Shown: positions 1 to 6,278, counted from the first letter of the stretch. The stretch is 7,569 nt of DNA from an uncultured Eubacteriales bacterium (GCA_934552695.1 CAKTER010000069.1:1-7569), one strand, 5' to 3'. The notes: generated by a model from the letters alone, not told the origin. Made by a program: numbers and translations.

Positions 1-1054
1 GCACCAGACCAATGCCATAGCCCCCCAGGGAGAAGCCCCAGGTGTACAGGGTGTTGCCCGTTAAGGCCAGATAGGTGTACTCGGCGGCGGCCATGCCGGT
101 TACGGCATCGGTGATTTGGGTGGGGGAGACCCCCAGCACGCCCACGCCCTCGCCTTCGCTCTGGTGCTCCACGCCCCAGCTCCACAGGCTGCCGTCGGTC
201 AGCCGGGCCAAATATTGGTTCCGGGTTTGGTTCATGGTCACATCGGCCACCCGGGACAGCACCTTGACAAAGGGGCTTTTCCCATCGTACAGGCTTTGCC
301 GGGTGAGGGCCGGGGCCCCGGCGCCCCACAGGGTACCGTCGTTCTTTAAAAAGGCCACGGCTTCCCCGTTGGGGGCGGGGTACACGGCCGCTACCTCGTT
401 ATTCACAAAGGTGAATTTGGTGGCGGTGTATTTTTCGGTAAAGGCGCCGCTCATGTACAGGCTGCCGTCCCGGGTGAGGGCCCAGGCGGAGTTGCCGCCG
501 CACAAAGCCACAGCGGCTGCATTTTCCAGCGCCTTCACCGGGGCATAGCGGGCATAGGTATCCCCCAGCCCCAGCTGGCCCTGTTCGTTGCTGCCCCAAG
601 CCCACAGGGCGCCGCCTTCGTCAATGGCAAAAAAGTTTTCGCCGTCGGCGGCAAAGCCGGTTACGCCGGTTAGCATGGGGAAAGCAATCTGCCCGGTTTG
701 CTCGGGGAGGAAGCGCCACAGGACGCCGTCTACGTCCAAGGCCACAATCTCATCCCCGGCCAAAACGGCGTCGGCCATGTTTTCGGCAATTTTTTGTGTG
801 GTTGCCCCGGTTTTTCGGTACAGGGTGTTGTGCTCGTCAATCACCAGCAGGGTGGATGGGTTGCCGTCGGCCACGGAGCGTACTCCCTCCATGGTGGCGG
901 TGGGCAGGGCCTCGCTCCACTGGTACAGCGTCCCCTCGGTGGTCACGGCATAGCCGGGGCCAAAGGTGTGGTTTGGCAGGGTGGCGGCCTGTACGGACAG
1001 GGCCGGCAGCAGGGTGGCGGCGGTCAGAGCCGCCCAAAAGCGTTTGGCGTTCAT
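1..1054 (-). CDS. Secreted RCC1-repeat protein (partial, C-terminus beyond the left edge)
   Basis: Reading leftward from the ATG at 1054 gives 351 codons with no stop before the window edge. The start follows a strong AGGAGG site five bases upstream. Residues 1-23 look like a Sec signal peptide: Lys-Arg near the start, a hydrophobic stretch WAALTAATLLPALS, then VQA before the likely cut. The rest is built from RCC1/BNR-like beta-propeller repeats. Eight copies of a G-x-L-(Y/W)-x-W-like motif begin near residues 40, 75, 109, 147, 196, 239, 287 and 333. The best copy is GALWAWGSNEQGQLGLGD at 148-165, a textbook RCC1 signature. Such propellers usually bind a protein or other ligand, and in bacteria many are exported with surface-layer or lectin domains at the C-terminus, which is not visible here. 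No enzymatic motif is seen. The gene starts 21 bases after the ybaK-like stop, so it is probably the last visible member of the leftward operon. The ligand is unknown. Confidence 0.85.
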   Translation of the reverse strand, partial: MNAKRFWAALTAATLLPALSVQAATLPNHTFGPGYAVTTEGTLYQWSEALPTATMEGVRSVADGNPSTLLVIDEHNTLYRKTGATTQKIAENMADAVLAGDEIVALDVDGVLWRFLPEQTGQIAFPMLTGVTGFAADGENFFAIDEGGALWAWGSNEQGQLGLGDTYARYAPVKALENAAAVALCGGNSAWALTRDGSLYMSGAFTEKYTATKFTFVNNEVAAVYPAPNGEAVAFLKNDGTLWGAGAPALTRQSLYDGKSPFVKVLSRVADVTMNQTRNQYLARLTDGSLWSWGVEHQSEGEGVGVLGVSPTQITDAVTGMAAAEYTYLALTGNTLYTWGFSLGGYGIGLV

Positions 1055-1075
1055 GGGTTCCTCCTTTGTGAGGGC

Positions 1076-1555
1076 TTAGATAAGCCCGGCGGTTTGGGCA
1101 GGGACAAAGCGCAGCAGGTCGGCGGGGGCCAATAGCAGCTGAACCCCCCGTTGCCCGGCGCTAACGGCAATCTCGTCCCACAGCAGGGCGGTCTCGTCCA
1201 CCCAGGTGGGGTATTTTTTCTTCATGCCAATGGGCGAGCAGCCGCCCCGGATGTAGCCGGTTAAGGGCAGCAGCTCCTTCATCCCGGTCAGCTCCACCTT
1301 TTTGTTCCCGGTGACGGCGGCGGCCTTTTTTAAGTCCAGGGTTTTGGCTACGGGAATGCAAAACACCAGCAGCCCGGTTTTGTCGCCCCGGGCCAGCAGG
1401 GTTTTAAACATCTGCTCCGGCGGGTAGCCCAGCACGGCGGCGGCGTGGACCCCGGAAAGGTCGGCTTCGTCCCAGTCGTAGTGCTTGGTGGAAAAGGGGA
1501 TTTTGGCGGCGGAAAGCAGCCGCATGGCGTTGGTTTTGATTTCTTTTTCTTTCAT
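1076..1555 (-). CDS. ybaK: YbaK/EbsC-type Cys-tRNA(Pro)/aminoacyl-tRNA deacylase
   Basis: This 159-residue cytoplasmic protein matches the whole YbaK/ProX-like editing domain and has the family's usual length. Members hydrolyse mischarged tRNA, classically Cys-tRNA(Pro) made by prolyl-tRNA synthetase, acting in trans. Visible signatures are VHAAAVLGYPPEQMFKTLL at 36-54, with Lys51 at the place of the essential lysine of the Haemophilus enzyme. Others are the VFCIPVAKTLDLKKAA segment and the family hallmark GYIRGGCSPIGMKKKYPTWV near 100-119. The ATG at 1555 is preceded only by a weak purine run (AGAAAGAAG), so expression may depend on coupling to the exporter gene that ends 36 bases upstream. 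It sits third in a leftward operon with a nucleoside phosphorylase and a MATE exporter, a grouping that gives no obvious functional link. The family call is firm. The tRNA specificity (Cys-Pro rather than another pair) is inferred. Confidence 0.93.
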   Translation of the reverse strand: MKEKEIKTNAMRLLSAAKIPFSTKHYDWDEADLSGVHAAAVLGYPPEQMFKTLLARGDKTGLLVFCIPVAKTLDLKKAAAVTGNKKVELTGMKELLPLTGYIRGGCSPIGMKKKYPTWVDETALLWDEIAVSAGQRGVQLLLAPADLLRFVPAQTAGLI

Positions 1556-1591
1556 AGGTAAGCTTCTTTCTGAGGGGACTTCTCGGGCCGG

Positions 1592-2953
1592 TCACAGGTC
1601 GATGCCCAGCTTTTTTAAGGTGCGGCGGTATACCGCCAGGGAGAGGATTACGGTGAGGATTTCCGCCACCGTTTGGGAGACCATCACCCCATACATCCCG
1701 GCCAGGGCGTTCAGCAGCAGCATCAGCGGGATGTGGATGAGCCCCCGGCGGCTGGAGGCTAAAATCAGCGCCTCCGTCCCCCGGCCCATGGCCTGGAGGG
1801 TGTAGCTGGTCAAAAAGTTGACCACGGCAAAGGGCACCGCCAAACAGGCCAGCCGCAAAAACACGGAGCCCAAGGCCACGGTCTCCGGCTCGTGGATAAA
1901 CAGGGTCACCAGCTGGTGGGGAATCAGCAGGTACACCGCCACAAAGCAAGCGGCAATCACCACCCCCAGCTTGCGGGTGTAGGCGGCCACGGCCTTCATC
2001 CGGCCATAGTTTTGGGCGGCAAAGTTATAGCCCACCAGCGGCATAAAGCCCTGATACAGGCCCATGCCAATTTGCAGGGGCATCATGTCCAGCTTTTGCA
2101 CCACGCCCACGGCGGCCAAGGGGATGTCCCCGTAGGGGGAGATGAGCTTGTTCATGGTCATGTTGGCCACGCTGGCCAGCAGCGGCCCCATGGCGGCGGG
2201 CAGCCCCACCAGCAGCACCTCCTTGGCGCAGGAGAACCGGATGTCCCGGGGGTTCAGGGACATATGGGTGTTTTTCTGCTTTAAAAACCGGTTCAGCAGG
2301 TACAGGCACGACACGCAGTTGGAAAGGAGAGTGGCCAGGGCCACCCCGGCCACGTTTATCTCGAACACGAACAAAAACAGCGGGTCCAGGGCCAGGTTTA
2401 AAAACCCGCCCAGCATCATGCCAAAGCTGGCGTCCCGGGCGTGGCCCTCGCTGCGGAGCAGATGGGCCAGCATCAGCCCCAGCATGGTGGGGACGCCGCC
2501 GATGCCGATAACCAGCCGCAAATAGCTTTGGGCATAGGGCAGGGCGGCAGCGCTGGCCCCCAAGGCCCGGAGCACCGGCCCGGAAAGCAGGGCCAGCCCC
2601 ACGGAATAGACCAGAGCGCAGAGCAGGCCGATGTAAAAGCTAAAGGCCGAAACGTAGCGGGCTTCGTCGTCCCGCTTGGCCCCCAGCAGCCGGGAAATGT
2701 AGCTGCCGCCGCCCATGCCGAAGAGGTTGGCCAGAGCCGAAAGCAGGTTGTATAGGGCGAAGGACAGGGACACCGCCGCCACATAGGTGGGGTTGTTCAA
2801 TTGGCCGATAAAAAAGGTATCGGCCAGGTTGTAGACCATGGTTACCAGCTGGCTGAGGATGGTAGGCACCACCAGAGCGCCTACCGCCCGGGGCACCGGC
2901 AGGGTTTCAAATATTTCGGTTTCGGAATAGCAGCGCTTTTGCAAAAAAGCCAA
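1592..2953 (-). CDS. MATE-family multidrug/metabolite efflux transporter
   Basis: The protein is 453 residues, the normal MATE size (about 12 membrane helices in two MatE repeats). The first repeat opens with EIFETLPVPRAVGALVVPTI at 13-32, then MVYNLADTFFIGQ at 39-51 and GMGGGSYISRLLGAK at 79-93. The second repeat starts around 240 (KEVLLVGLPAAMGPLLASV) and includes FMPLVGYNFAAQNYGRMK. MATE proteins export drugs or metabolites across the inner membrane in exchange for Na+ or H+. The substrate cannot be told from sequence. There is no ATG near the expected N-terminus, and the first internal Met (39) lies inside helix 1. I therefore take the TTG at 2953, with GGAGG 11 bases upstream inside the end of the phosphorylase gene. 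A second TTG at 2944 is possible. Only GCC separates the upstream TAA from this TTG and the frame is the same, so translation is probably coupled. It belongs to a different MATE subgroup from the exporter at 6418. Confidence 0.93.
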   Translation of the reverse strand: MAFLQKRCYSETEIFETLPVPRAVGALVVPTILSQLVTMVYNLADTFFIGQLNNPTYVAAVSLSFALYNLLSALANLFGMGGGSYISRLLGAKRDDEARYVSAFSFYIGLLCALVYSVGLALLSGPVLRALGASAAALPYAQSYLRLVIGIGGVPTMLGLMLAHLLRSEGHARDASFGMMLGGFLNLALDPLFLFVFEINVAGVALATLLSNCVSCLYLLNRFLKQKNTHMSLNPRDIRFSCAKEVLLVGLPAAMGPLLASVANMTMNKLISPYGDIPLAAVGVVQKLDMMPLQIGMGLYQGFMPLVGYNFAAQNYGRMKAVAAYTRKLGVVIAACFVAVYLLIPHQLVTLFIHEPETVALGSVFLRLACLAVPFAVVNFLTSYTLQAMGRGTEALILASSRRGLIHIPLMLLLNALAGMYGVMVSQTVAEILTVILSLAVYRRTLKKLGIDL

Positions 2954-2956
2954 GGC

Positions 2957-3778
2957 TTATTTCGCCTCCAACTGCTGCAAAAAGGCGGTGATAAGGGCGG
3001 CAAACCGAGGGGCGGCCTCGGCGCCGGCGGCCTCTACCTCTTCCTGCGTTAAGGGGTCGCCGGTAACCCCGGCGGCCATGTTGGACAGGAAGGATACCCC
3101 GGCAATCTGCATTCCCATGTGCCGGGCGGCAATGGCCTCGCAGGCGGTGCTCATGCCCACGGCGTCGGCCCCCAGCAGGCGGCACATCCGAATCTCGGCA
3201 GGGCTTTCATACTGCGGCCCGGGCAGCTGCAAATACACGCCCTCCCGCAGGGTTACCCCTGCGCTTGCGGCGGCGGCCCGCAGCTTTTCCTGCAAGGCCG
3301 GGGTGTAGGTGGTGCCCATGTCGGGGAAGCGCACCCCCAGGGCCGGGTCGTTGGGCCCCCGGAGGGGCGAGGGCATAAAGCTGGCGATTTGGTCGGTAAT
3401 CATCATCAAATCCCCGGCGTGGTAGCTGGTGTTGACGCACCCGGCGGCATTGGTCAACACCAGGGTTTTGGCCCCCAACAGCCCCATCAGCCGAATCGGC
3501 AGCACGGCCTGCTGCATATCGTAGCCCTCGTAGTAGTGGATGCGGCCGTCCATAATTACCAGCGGCAGCTTGCCCAAGGTGCCGAACAAAAACCGGCCCC
3601 GGTGGCTGGGAGCGGTGGAAACGGGAAAGCCCGGCAGCTCCCGGTAGCTAATCTCCGCCTCCACGTTAAGATTTTTGGCATAGTCCCCCAGGCCGGTACC
3701 CAAAACCAGGGCGGCGGCGGGCCGAAAGTCGGTTTTTTCCCGCAGGGCGGTGAGACAGGTTTCCAAACGTTGTTCCAT
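2957..3778 (-). CDS. punA: Purine nucleoside phosphorylase (trimeric PNP/MTAP family)
   Basis: This cytoplasmic enzyme of 273 residues is full length for the trimeric class. The class splits purine nucleosides with phosphate into base and (deoxy)ribose 1-phosphate for salvage. Visible active-site segments, by eye against human PNP, are GTGLGD at 27-32 and HRGRF at 59-63 (phosphate loop). MDGRIHYYEGY at 76-86 supplies Arg79, His81 and Tyr83, equal to human Arg84, His86 and Tyr88. TNAAGC lies at 109-114, QYESPAE contains Glu191 (human Glu201), and GMST contains Met209 and Ser210. SNMAAG contains Asn233, equal to human Asn243, which favours 6-oxopurines such as guanosine and inosine. Two deviations stand out: Cys114 replaces the second Gly of the usual AAGG, and Gln245 stands where human PNP has His257, the residue that contacts the ribose 5'-OH. 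The ATG at 3778 has AAGGGG four bases upstream. It is first in the leftward operon and has its own promoter. Substrate preference is inferred. Confidence 0.95.
   Translation of the reverse strand: MEQRLETCLTALREKTDFRPAAALVLGTGLGDYAKNLNVEAEISYRELPGFPVSTAPSHRGRFLFGTLGKLPLVIMDGRIHYYEGYDMQQAVLPIRLMGLLGAKTLVLTNAAGCVNTSYHAGDLMMITDQIASFMPSPLRGPNDPALGVRFPDMGTTYTPALQEKLRAAAASAGVTLREGVYLQLPGPQYESPAEIRMCRLLGADAVGMSTACEAIAARHMGMQIAGVSFLSNMAAGVTGDPLTQEEVEAAGAEAAPRFAALITAFLQQLEAK
2965..2969 (-). promoter_or_regulatory. Ribosome site deciding the TTG start of the first MATE gene
   Basis: GGAGG reads leftward inside the last codons of the phosphorylase gene, 11 bases before the TTG at 2953 and 20 before the TTG at 2944. 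It is the only good Shine-Dalgarno match near the expected N-terminus, which favours the upstream TTG. The spacing is a little long. Confidence 0.55.
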
Positions 3779-3826
3779 ACAACCCCTTCTTTCTAAAAAA
3801 TATCCTATTCGCGGCGGAATGGGCCC

Positions 3827-3844
3827 ACCGGAAAAATTTCTGGT
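3827..3844. promoter_or_regulatory. 18-base imperfect palindrome at the phosphorylase transcription start (operator candidate)
   Basis: The + strand reads ACCGGAAA, AA, TTTCTGGT. The two 8-base arms match as an inverted repeat at 7 of 8 positions, with a 2-base centre. It lies just downstream of the predicted -10 box of the leftward phosphorylase promoter (3848-3853), so it would cover the transcription start. This is a typical place for a repressor operator. It does not resemble the PurR box that I know, and no regulator gene adjoins it. Confidence 0.4.
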
Positions 3845-3847
3845 TTC

Positions 3848-3875
3848 ATCATAGCATAAAACGGTTGTCAGGCAA
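3848..3875 (-). promoter_or_regulatory. Predicted sigma-70-type promoter of the leftward phosphorylase operon
   Basis: Reading leftward, TTGCCT (3875-3870) is followed after 16 bases by TATGAT (3853-3848), which carries an upstream TG (TGCTATGAT, extended -10). Transcription would start near 3841 and give a leader of about 60 bases ahead of the ATG at 3778. Confidence 0.6.
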
Positions 3876-3893
3876 AGAGAAAACGGGTAAGAT
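3865..3893 (+). promoter_or_regulatory. Predicted sigma-70-type promoter of the aldolase gene
   Basis: TTGTCA (3865-3870) and TAAGAT (3888-3893) are separated by 17 bases. The start would be near 3900, about 36 bases before the ATG at 3936. Its -35 box shares base 3870 with the -35 box of the leftward promoter, so both polymerases would contact the same short stretch. Confidence 0.6.
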
Positions 3894-3935
3894 GAAGAAA
3901 ATACGCCACAAAAACGCAGAAGCGGAGGTTTTTAT

Positions 3936-4580
3936 ATGGATGGCAAGCAGTGTATCATCGACGCCGGCAAAGAGCTGTTGGCCGGGAACCTAACGGTGGA
4001 GACCTGGGGGAACCTTTCGGTGCGGGACCCCGAGACCGGGAAGATTTATTTAAGCCCCAGCGGCATGGACTACACCACCTGCGTCCCCGACGACGTGGTG
4101 GTGCTAAGCCCGGAGGGGGCCGTTTTGGAGGGGAAGCGGAAGCCCTCGGTAGAAAAAGACCTACACCTGTTAGTGTATGCCCAGCGGCCGGACGTATGTG
4201 CCATTGTCCATACCCATCCGGTGTTTTCCACGATTTTTGGGTGCTTGGGGGAGGAAATCCCCTTGTTTTTGGATGAAGGCGCCCAGGCCCTGGGGGGGCC
4301 GGTGAAAACCTGCGCCTACGCCTTGCCCGGCAGCCGGGAGCTGGCCGAGTATTGCGCCGCAGCCCTGGCCGGGGACACAAACGCCTGCCTGCTCCAGTCC
4401 CACGGGGCGGTGTGCGTGGGCGGCAGCATGAAGGAGGCCTTTAAGGTGGCCCGGGTGCTGGAAATGAGCGCCGAGATTTATTGGCGCATTCGCTCGTTGG
4501 GCCGGGAGCCCCTTGCTCTCGACCCGAAAAACATCGCCTGGATGCGGGACTTTGCCAAAAACCGCTACGGCCAGCGGTAA
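3936..4580 (+). CDS. Class II (zinc-dependent) aldolase/adducin family enzyme, FucA-like fold
   Basis: This 214-residue cytoplasmic protein has the length of L-fuculose-1-phosphate aldolase (FucA) and carries the zinc site of the family: Glu73 (PSVEKDLH), His92 and His94 (HTHP), and His156 (SHGAV). TWGNLSV at 23-29 and PSGMDY at 41-46 match the phosphate-binding loops. Family members make or cleave a sugar 1-phosphate into dihydroxyacetone phosphate and an aldehyde, or act as epimerases or dehydratases. By eye alignment, Glu114 (FLDEGAQALGG) falls where E. coli FucA has its catalytic Tyr113. Substrate is therefore open: fuculose-, 5-deoxyribulose- or methylthioribulose-phosphate chemistry are all possible. 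The ATG at 3936 has GGAGG seven bases upstream. The gene is divergent from the nucleoside phosphorylase, with overlapping promoters, and is followed by a terminator-like hairpin. I am sure of the family but not of the substrate, so I give no gene symbol. Confidence 0.9.
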   Translation: MDGKQCIIDAGKELLAGNLTVETWGNLSVRDPETGKIYLSPSGMDYTTCVPDDVVVLSPEGAVLEGKRKPSVEKDLHLLVYAQRPDVCAIVHTHPVFSTIFGCLGEEIPLFLDEGAQALGGPVKTCAYALPGSRELAEYCAAALAGDTNACLLQSHGAVCVGGSMKEAFKVARVLEMSAEIYWRIRSLGREPLALDPKNIAWMRDFAKNRYGQR

Positions 4581-4599
4581 GGCGAAGCGGCCATGGGGC

Positions 4600-4648
4600 G
4601 GCGGGCCTTGGCGCTTTGCCCCGGGGAAACGGCCTGCCTTTCGTTTTT
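4600..4648 (+). terminator. Possible rho-independent terminator after the aldolase gene
   Basis: GGCGGGCC (4600-4607) can pair with GGCCTGCC (4631-4638), giving eight pairs with one G-U. The sequence TTTCGTTTTT (4639-4648) follows on the + strand. The 23-base loop is long but contains a smaller GGC/GCC stem. It lies 20 bases after the aldolase stop, the expected place. Confidence 0.4.
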
Positions 4649-4653
4649 CCATT

Positions 4654-4675
4654 AAAAAACCGGGCAATGGCCCGG
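4654..4675 (-). terminator. Terminator-shaped hairpin reading leftward
   Basis: On the + strand, CCGGGC (4660-4665), AATG, GCCCGG (4670-4675) forms a perfect 6-bp stem with a 4-base loop. It is preceded by AAAAAA (4654-4659). On the - strand it therefore reads as a GC-rich hairpin followed by six T. No leftward gene ends just before it. The nearest upstream leftward gene is the LysR regulator, which ends at 5334, so it may stop antisense read-through toward the aldolase. Confidence 0.5.
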
Positions 4676-4697
4676 GAATATCGAAAGCGAGGCAAAT

Positions 4698-5330
4698 ATG
4701 TACTGGTTTATTGCGTTATTCGAATGGATTGGCACCGTGTCCTTCGCCCTGTCCGGGGCGCTGGTAGGCGTAAAAAAGCGGATGGATATTTTTGGGGTGT
4801 GCATTTTGGGACTGACCACCGCTGTGGGCGGGGGGATTATCCGGGATTTGATTTTGGGGATAACTCCTCCCAGCGCCTTTCGCCATCCCCGCAACGCCTT
4901 GGCGGCCATTGTGGTTTCGGCCCTGGTGTTTGTGGCGGCCGCCCGGCACTGGGGGGTTAAAAACCGGTGGCAGGCGGAACGGCTGGTGCTGTGGGCCGAC
5001 TCGGCGGGGCTGGGGATTTTTACGGTGTGCGGCTTGCAAACGGCCATGGAGGCCGGGTACGCCGATAATTTGTTTTTGCTGGTGTTTGTGGCGGTGCTTA
5101 CCGGCGTGGGCGGCGGCGTGCTGCGGGATGTATTTGCCGGGGACAGGCCCTATATTTTTGTAAAGCATATTTATGCCAGCGCCGCCCTGCTGGGGGCCCT
5201 GCTGTGCCGGGGGCTGTGGCCGGTGCTGGGGCAAAACATGAGCATGACCGCCGGGTTTGTATTGGTGGTCGTTATCCGGCTGTGCTCTGCCCGGTTCCGG
5301 TGGAGCCTGCCCCGGATTCGGGAGGAGTAG
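4698..5330 (+). CDS. yicG: TRIC/UPF0126 (YicG-like) inner-membrane channel or transporter
   Basis: The protein has 210 residues and about seven membrane helices, matching the bacterial TRIC/UPF0126 family, in which the domain occurs twice. The duplicated hallmark is plain: GGGIIRDLILGITPP at 44-58 and GGGVLRDVFAGDRPYIF at 138-154, each at the end of a helix. The N-terminus (FIALFEWIGTVSFALSGALVG) matches the first TRIC helix. Prokaryotic TRIC proteins form trimeric cation-selective pores. E. coli YicG has also been linked to glycine transport. Neither activity can be assigned here. The start at 4698 has GAGG five bases upstream. No convincing promoter is visible in the 117-base gap before it. 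The gene may rely on read-through from the aldolase or on a weak promoter. It converges on the LysR gene, with only three bases between the two stop codons. The symbol reflects family similarity only. Confidence 0.88.
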   Translation: MYWFIALFEWIGTVSFALSGALVGVKKRMDIFGVCILGLTTAVGGGIIRDLILGITPPSAFRHPRNALAAIVVSALVFVAAARHWGVKNRWQAERLVLWADSAGLGIFTVCGLQTAMEAGYADNLFLLVFVAVLTGVGGGVLRDVFAGDRPYIFVKHIYASAALLGALLCRGLWPVLGQNMSMTAGFVLVVVIRLCSARFRWSLPRIREE

Positions 5331-5333
5331 GGC

Positions 5334-6227
5334 TTACCCCCGCCCTCCCGGCAGGTATTCCTTCAGCTTTTGGGCGGCGGGGCTTAAGGGCAGGCTTTCG
5401 TCCTGCACCAAACAGATATACCGTTGGGGCAGGGGCTCGGTGAGGGGAATCCGCAGCACCTCCCCCCGGGCCAGCGCCTCGGCGGCAAACACCTCCGGGG
5501 CAAAGCCCACCCCCAGCCCGGCGGCTACCAGCGGCAGCACCTGATCCGAGGTGGCGGTTTCAAAGGCCGGCTCAAATTGCAGGCCCTTTTGCTGGTACAG
5601 CTGGGTATACAGCCAATGGGAGCCGGAATCCCGGCCCAAGGCCACCAGCGGGTAGGCCGTCAGCTCCGCCAGCGTCCGGGGGGCCTGAGCCAAGTGGGCC
5701 AGGGCTGCCCCGCACACGGCAATGTCCCGGTAGGGGCTTAGCCGGGTTTCGGAAAGGGTGCCCTCGGCCCCGGTGGGGGTGGAGATGAGGGCCAAATCAA
5801 TGCGGTGGGCCTTGAGGGCGGCAATGGCCTGGGGGGCCGTGTGATTAAACACCCGCAGCCGTACCCCGGGATAGTCCCGGTGGAAGCGTCCCAGCACGGC
5901 GGGGAGCATCCCGTGGAAGGCATTTTCGCTGGCCCCCAAAGTAACGGTGCCCCCGGCGGGCCCCCGTCCCTTGGCTACGGCGGCTTCGGCGGCCTGGAAT
6001 TGGGCCACGGCCGGGGCCACATGGGCAAACAGGGTTTCCCCGGCGGGGGTCAGGGATACCCCCCGGTTGGAGCGCAAAAACAGGGGCGTCCCCAGCTCCT
6101 CCTCCAAAAGCCGGATGGCCCGGGATACGTTGGGCTGGCTGCTGTGAAGCAGCTGGGCGGCGGCGGTAACGCTTTGGCACAGGGCCACATAATAAAAGGT
6201 ACGGTAATACTCGTAGTTGATGTACAC
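5334..6227 (-). CDS. LysR-family transcriptional regulator
   Basis: This is a standard LysR regulator of about 297 residues. The N-terminal winged helix-turn-helix covers roughly residues 1-60: YEYYRTFYYVALCQSVTAAA, then LLHSSQPNVSRAIRLLEEEL, and the wing TPLFLRSNRGVSLTPAGE. The substrate-binding domain starts near 90 (GTVTLGASENAFHGMLPAVL) and includes IDLALISTPTG and the late GLGVGFAPEVFA motif. The effector cannot be read from sequence. The GTG at 6236 also lies in frame, but it sits one base after the GGAG at 6241-6238. The GTG at 6227 is ten bases from that GGAG and gives the N-terminus MYINYEYYRTF that is typical of clostridial relatives, so I chose 6227. It is divergent from the second MATE exporter and is very likely its regulator, as well as autoregulated. 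Its stop is three bases from the convergent YicG-like gene, and no terminator sits between them. Confidence 0.93.
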   Translation of the reverse strand: MYINYEYYRTFYYVALCQSVTAAAQLLHSSQPNVSRAIRLLEEELGTPLFLRSNRGVSLTPAGETLFAHVAPAVAQFQAAEAAVAKGRGPAGGTVTLGASENAFHGMLPAVLGRFHRDYPGVRLRVFNHTAPQAIAALKAHRIDLALISTPTGAEGTLSETRLSPYRDIAVCGAALAHLAQAPRTLAELTAYPLVALGRDSGSHWLYTQLYQQKGLQFEPAFETATSDQVLPLVAAGLGVGFAPEVFAAEALARGEVLRIPLTEPLPQRYICLVQDESLPLSPAAQKLKEYLPGGRG

Positions 6228-6237
6228 GGTCTGCACG

Positions 6238-6241
6238 CTCC
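6238..6241 (-). promoter_or_regulatory. Ribosome site deciding the LysR start
   Basis: GGAG reads leftward here. It is one base from the GTG at 6236 and ten bases from the GTG at 6227, so only the second has workable spacing. An ATG at 6243 overlaps the site but is in another frame. Confidence 0.45.
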
Positions 6242-6278
6242 ATTTGTTTTTGATATGGCAAAAATCAATATAATATAT

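Noticed and set aside
75..1135. Several rightward open frames across the first kilobase
   Set aside because: All are antisense to the continuous leftward RCC1-repeat frame, which has a signal peptide and a strong ribosome site.
1404..1949. Leftward open frame of 181 codons overlapping the MATE end and the ybaK-like start
   Set aside because: Its translation is rich in Pro, Gly, Arg and Ala with no family signature. It overlaps two convincing genes in another frame.
3119..3796. Rightward open frame of 225 codons opposite the phosphorylase
   Set aside because: It is an antisense frame kept open by high GC content. It is low-complexity and rich in Gly, Gln and His, and the phosphorylase on the other strand is unmistakable.
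3936..4580. Naming the aldolase fucA
   Set aside because: The zinc site fits, but the catalytic tyrosine appears replaced and no fucose genes adjoin it, so the substrate is not supported.
6241..6243. ATG as an alternative start for the LysR gene
   Set aside because: It is out of frame with the LysR protein and leads into a Pro-, Arg- and Gly-rich shadow frame.
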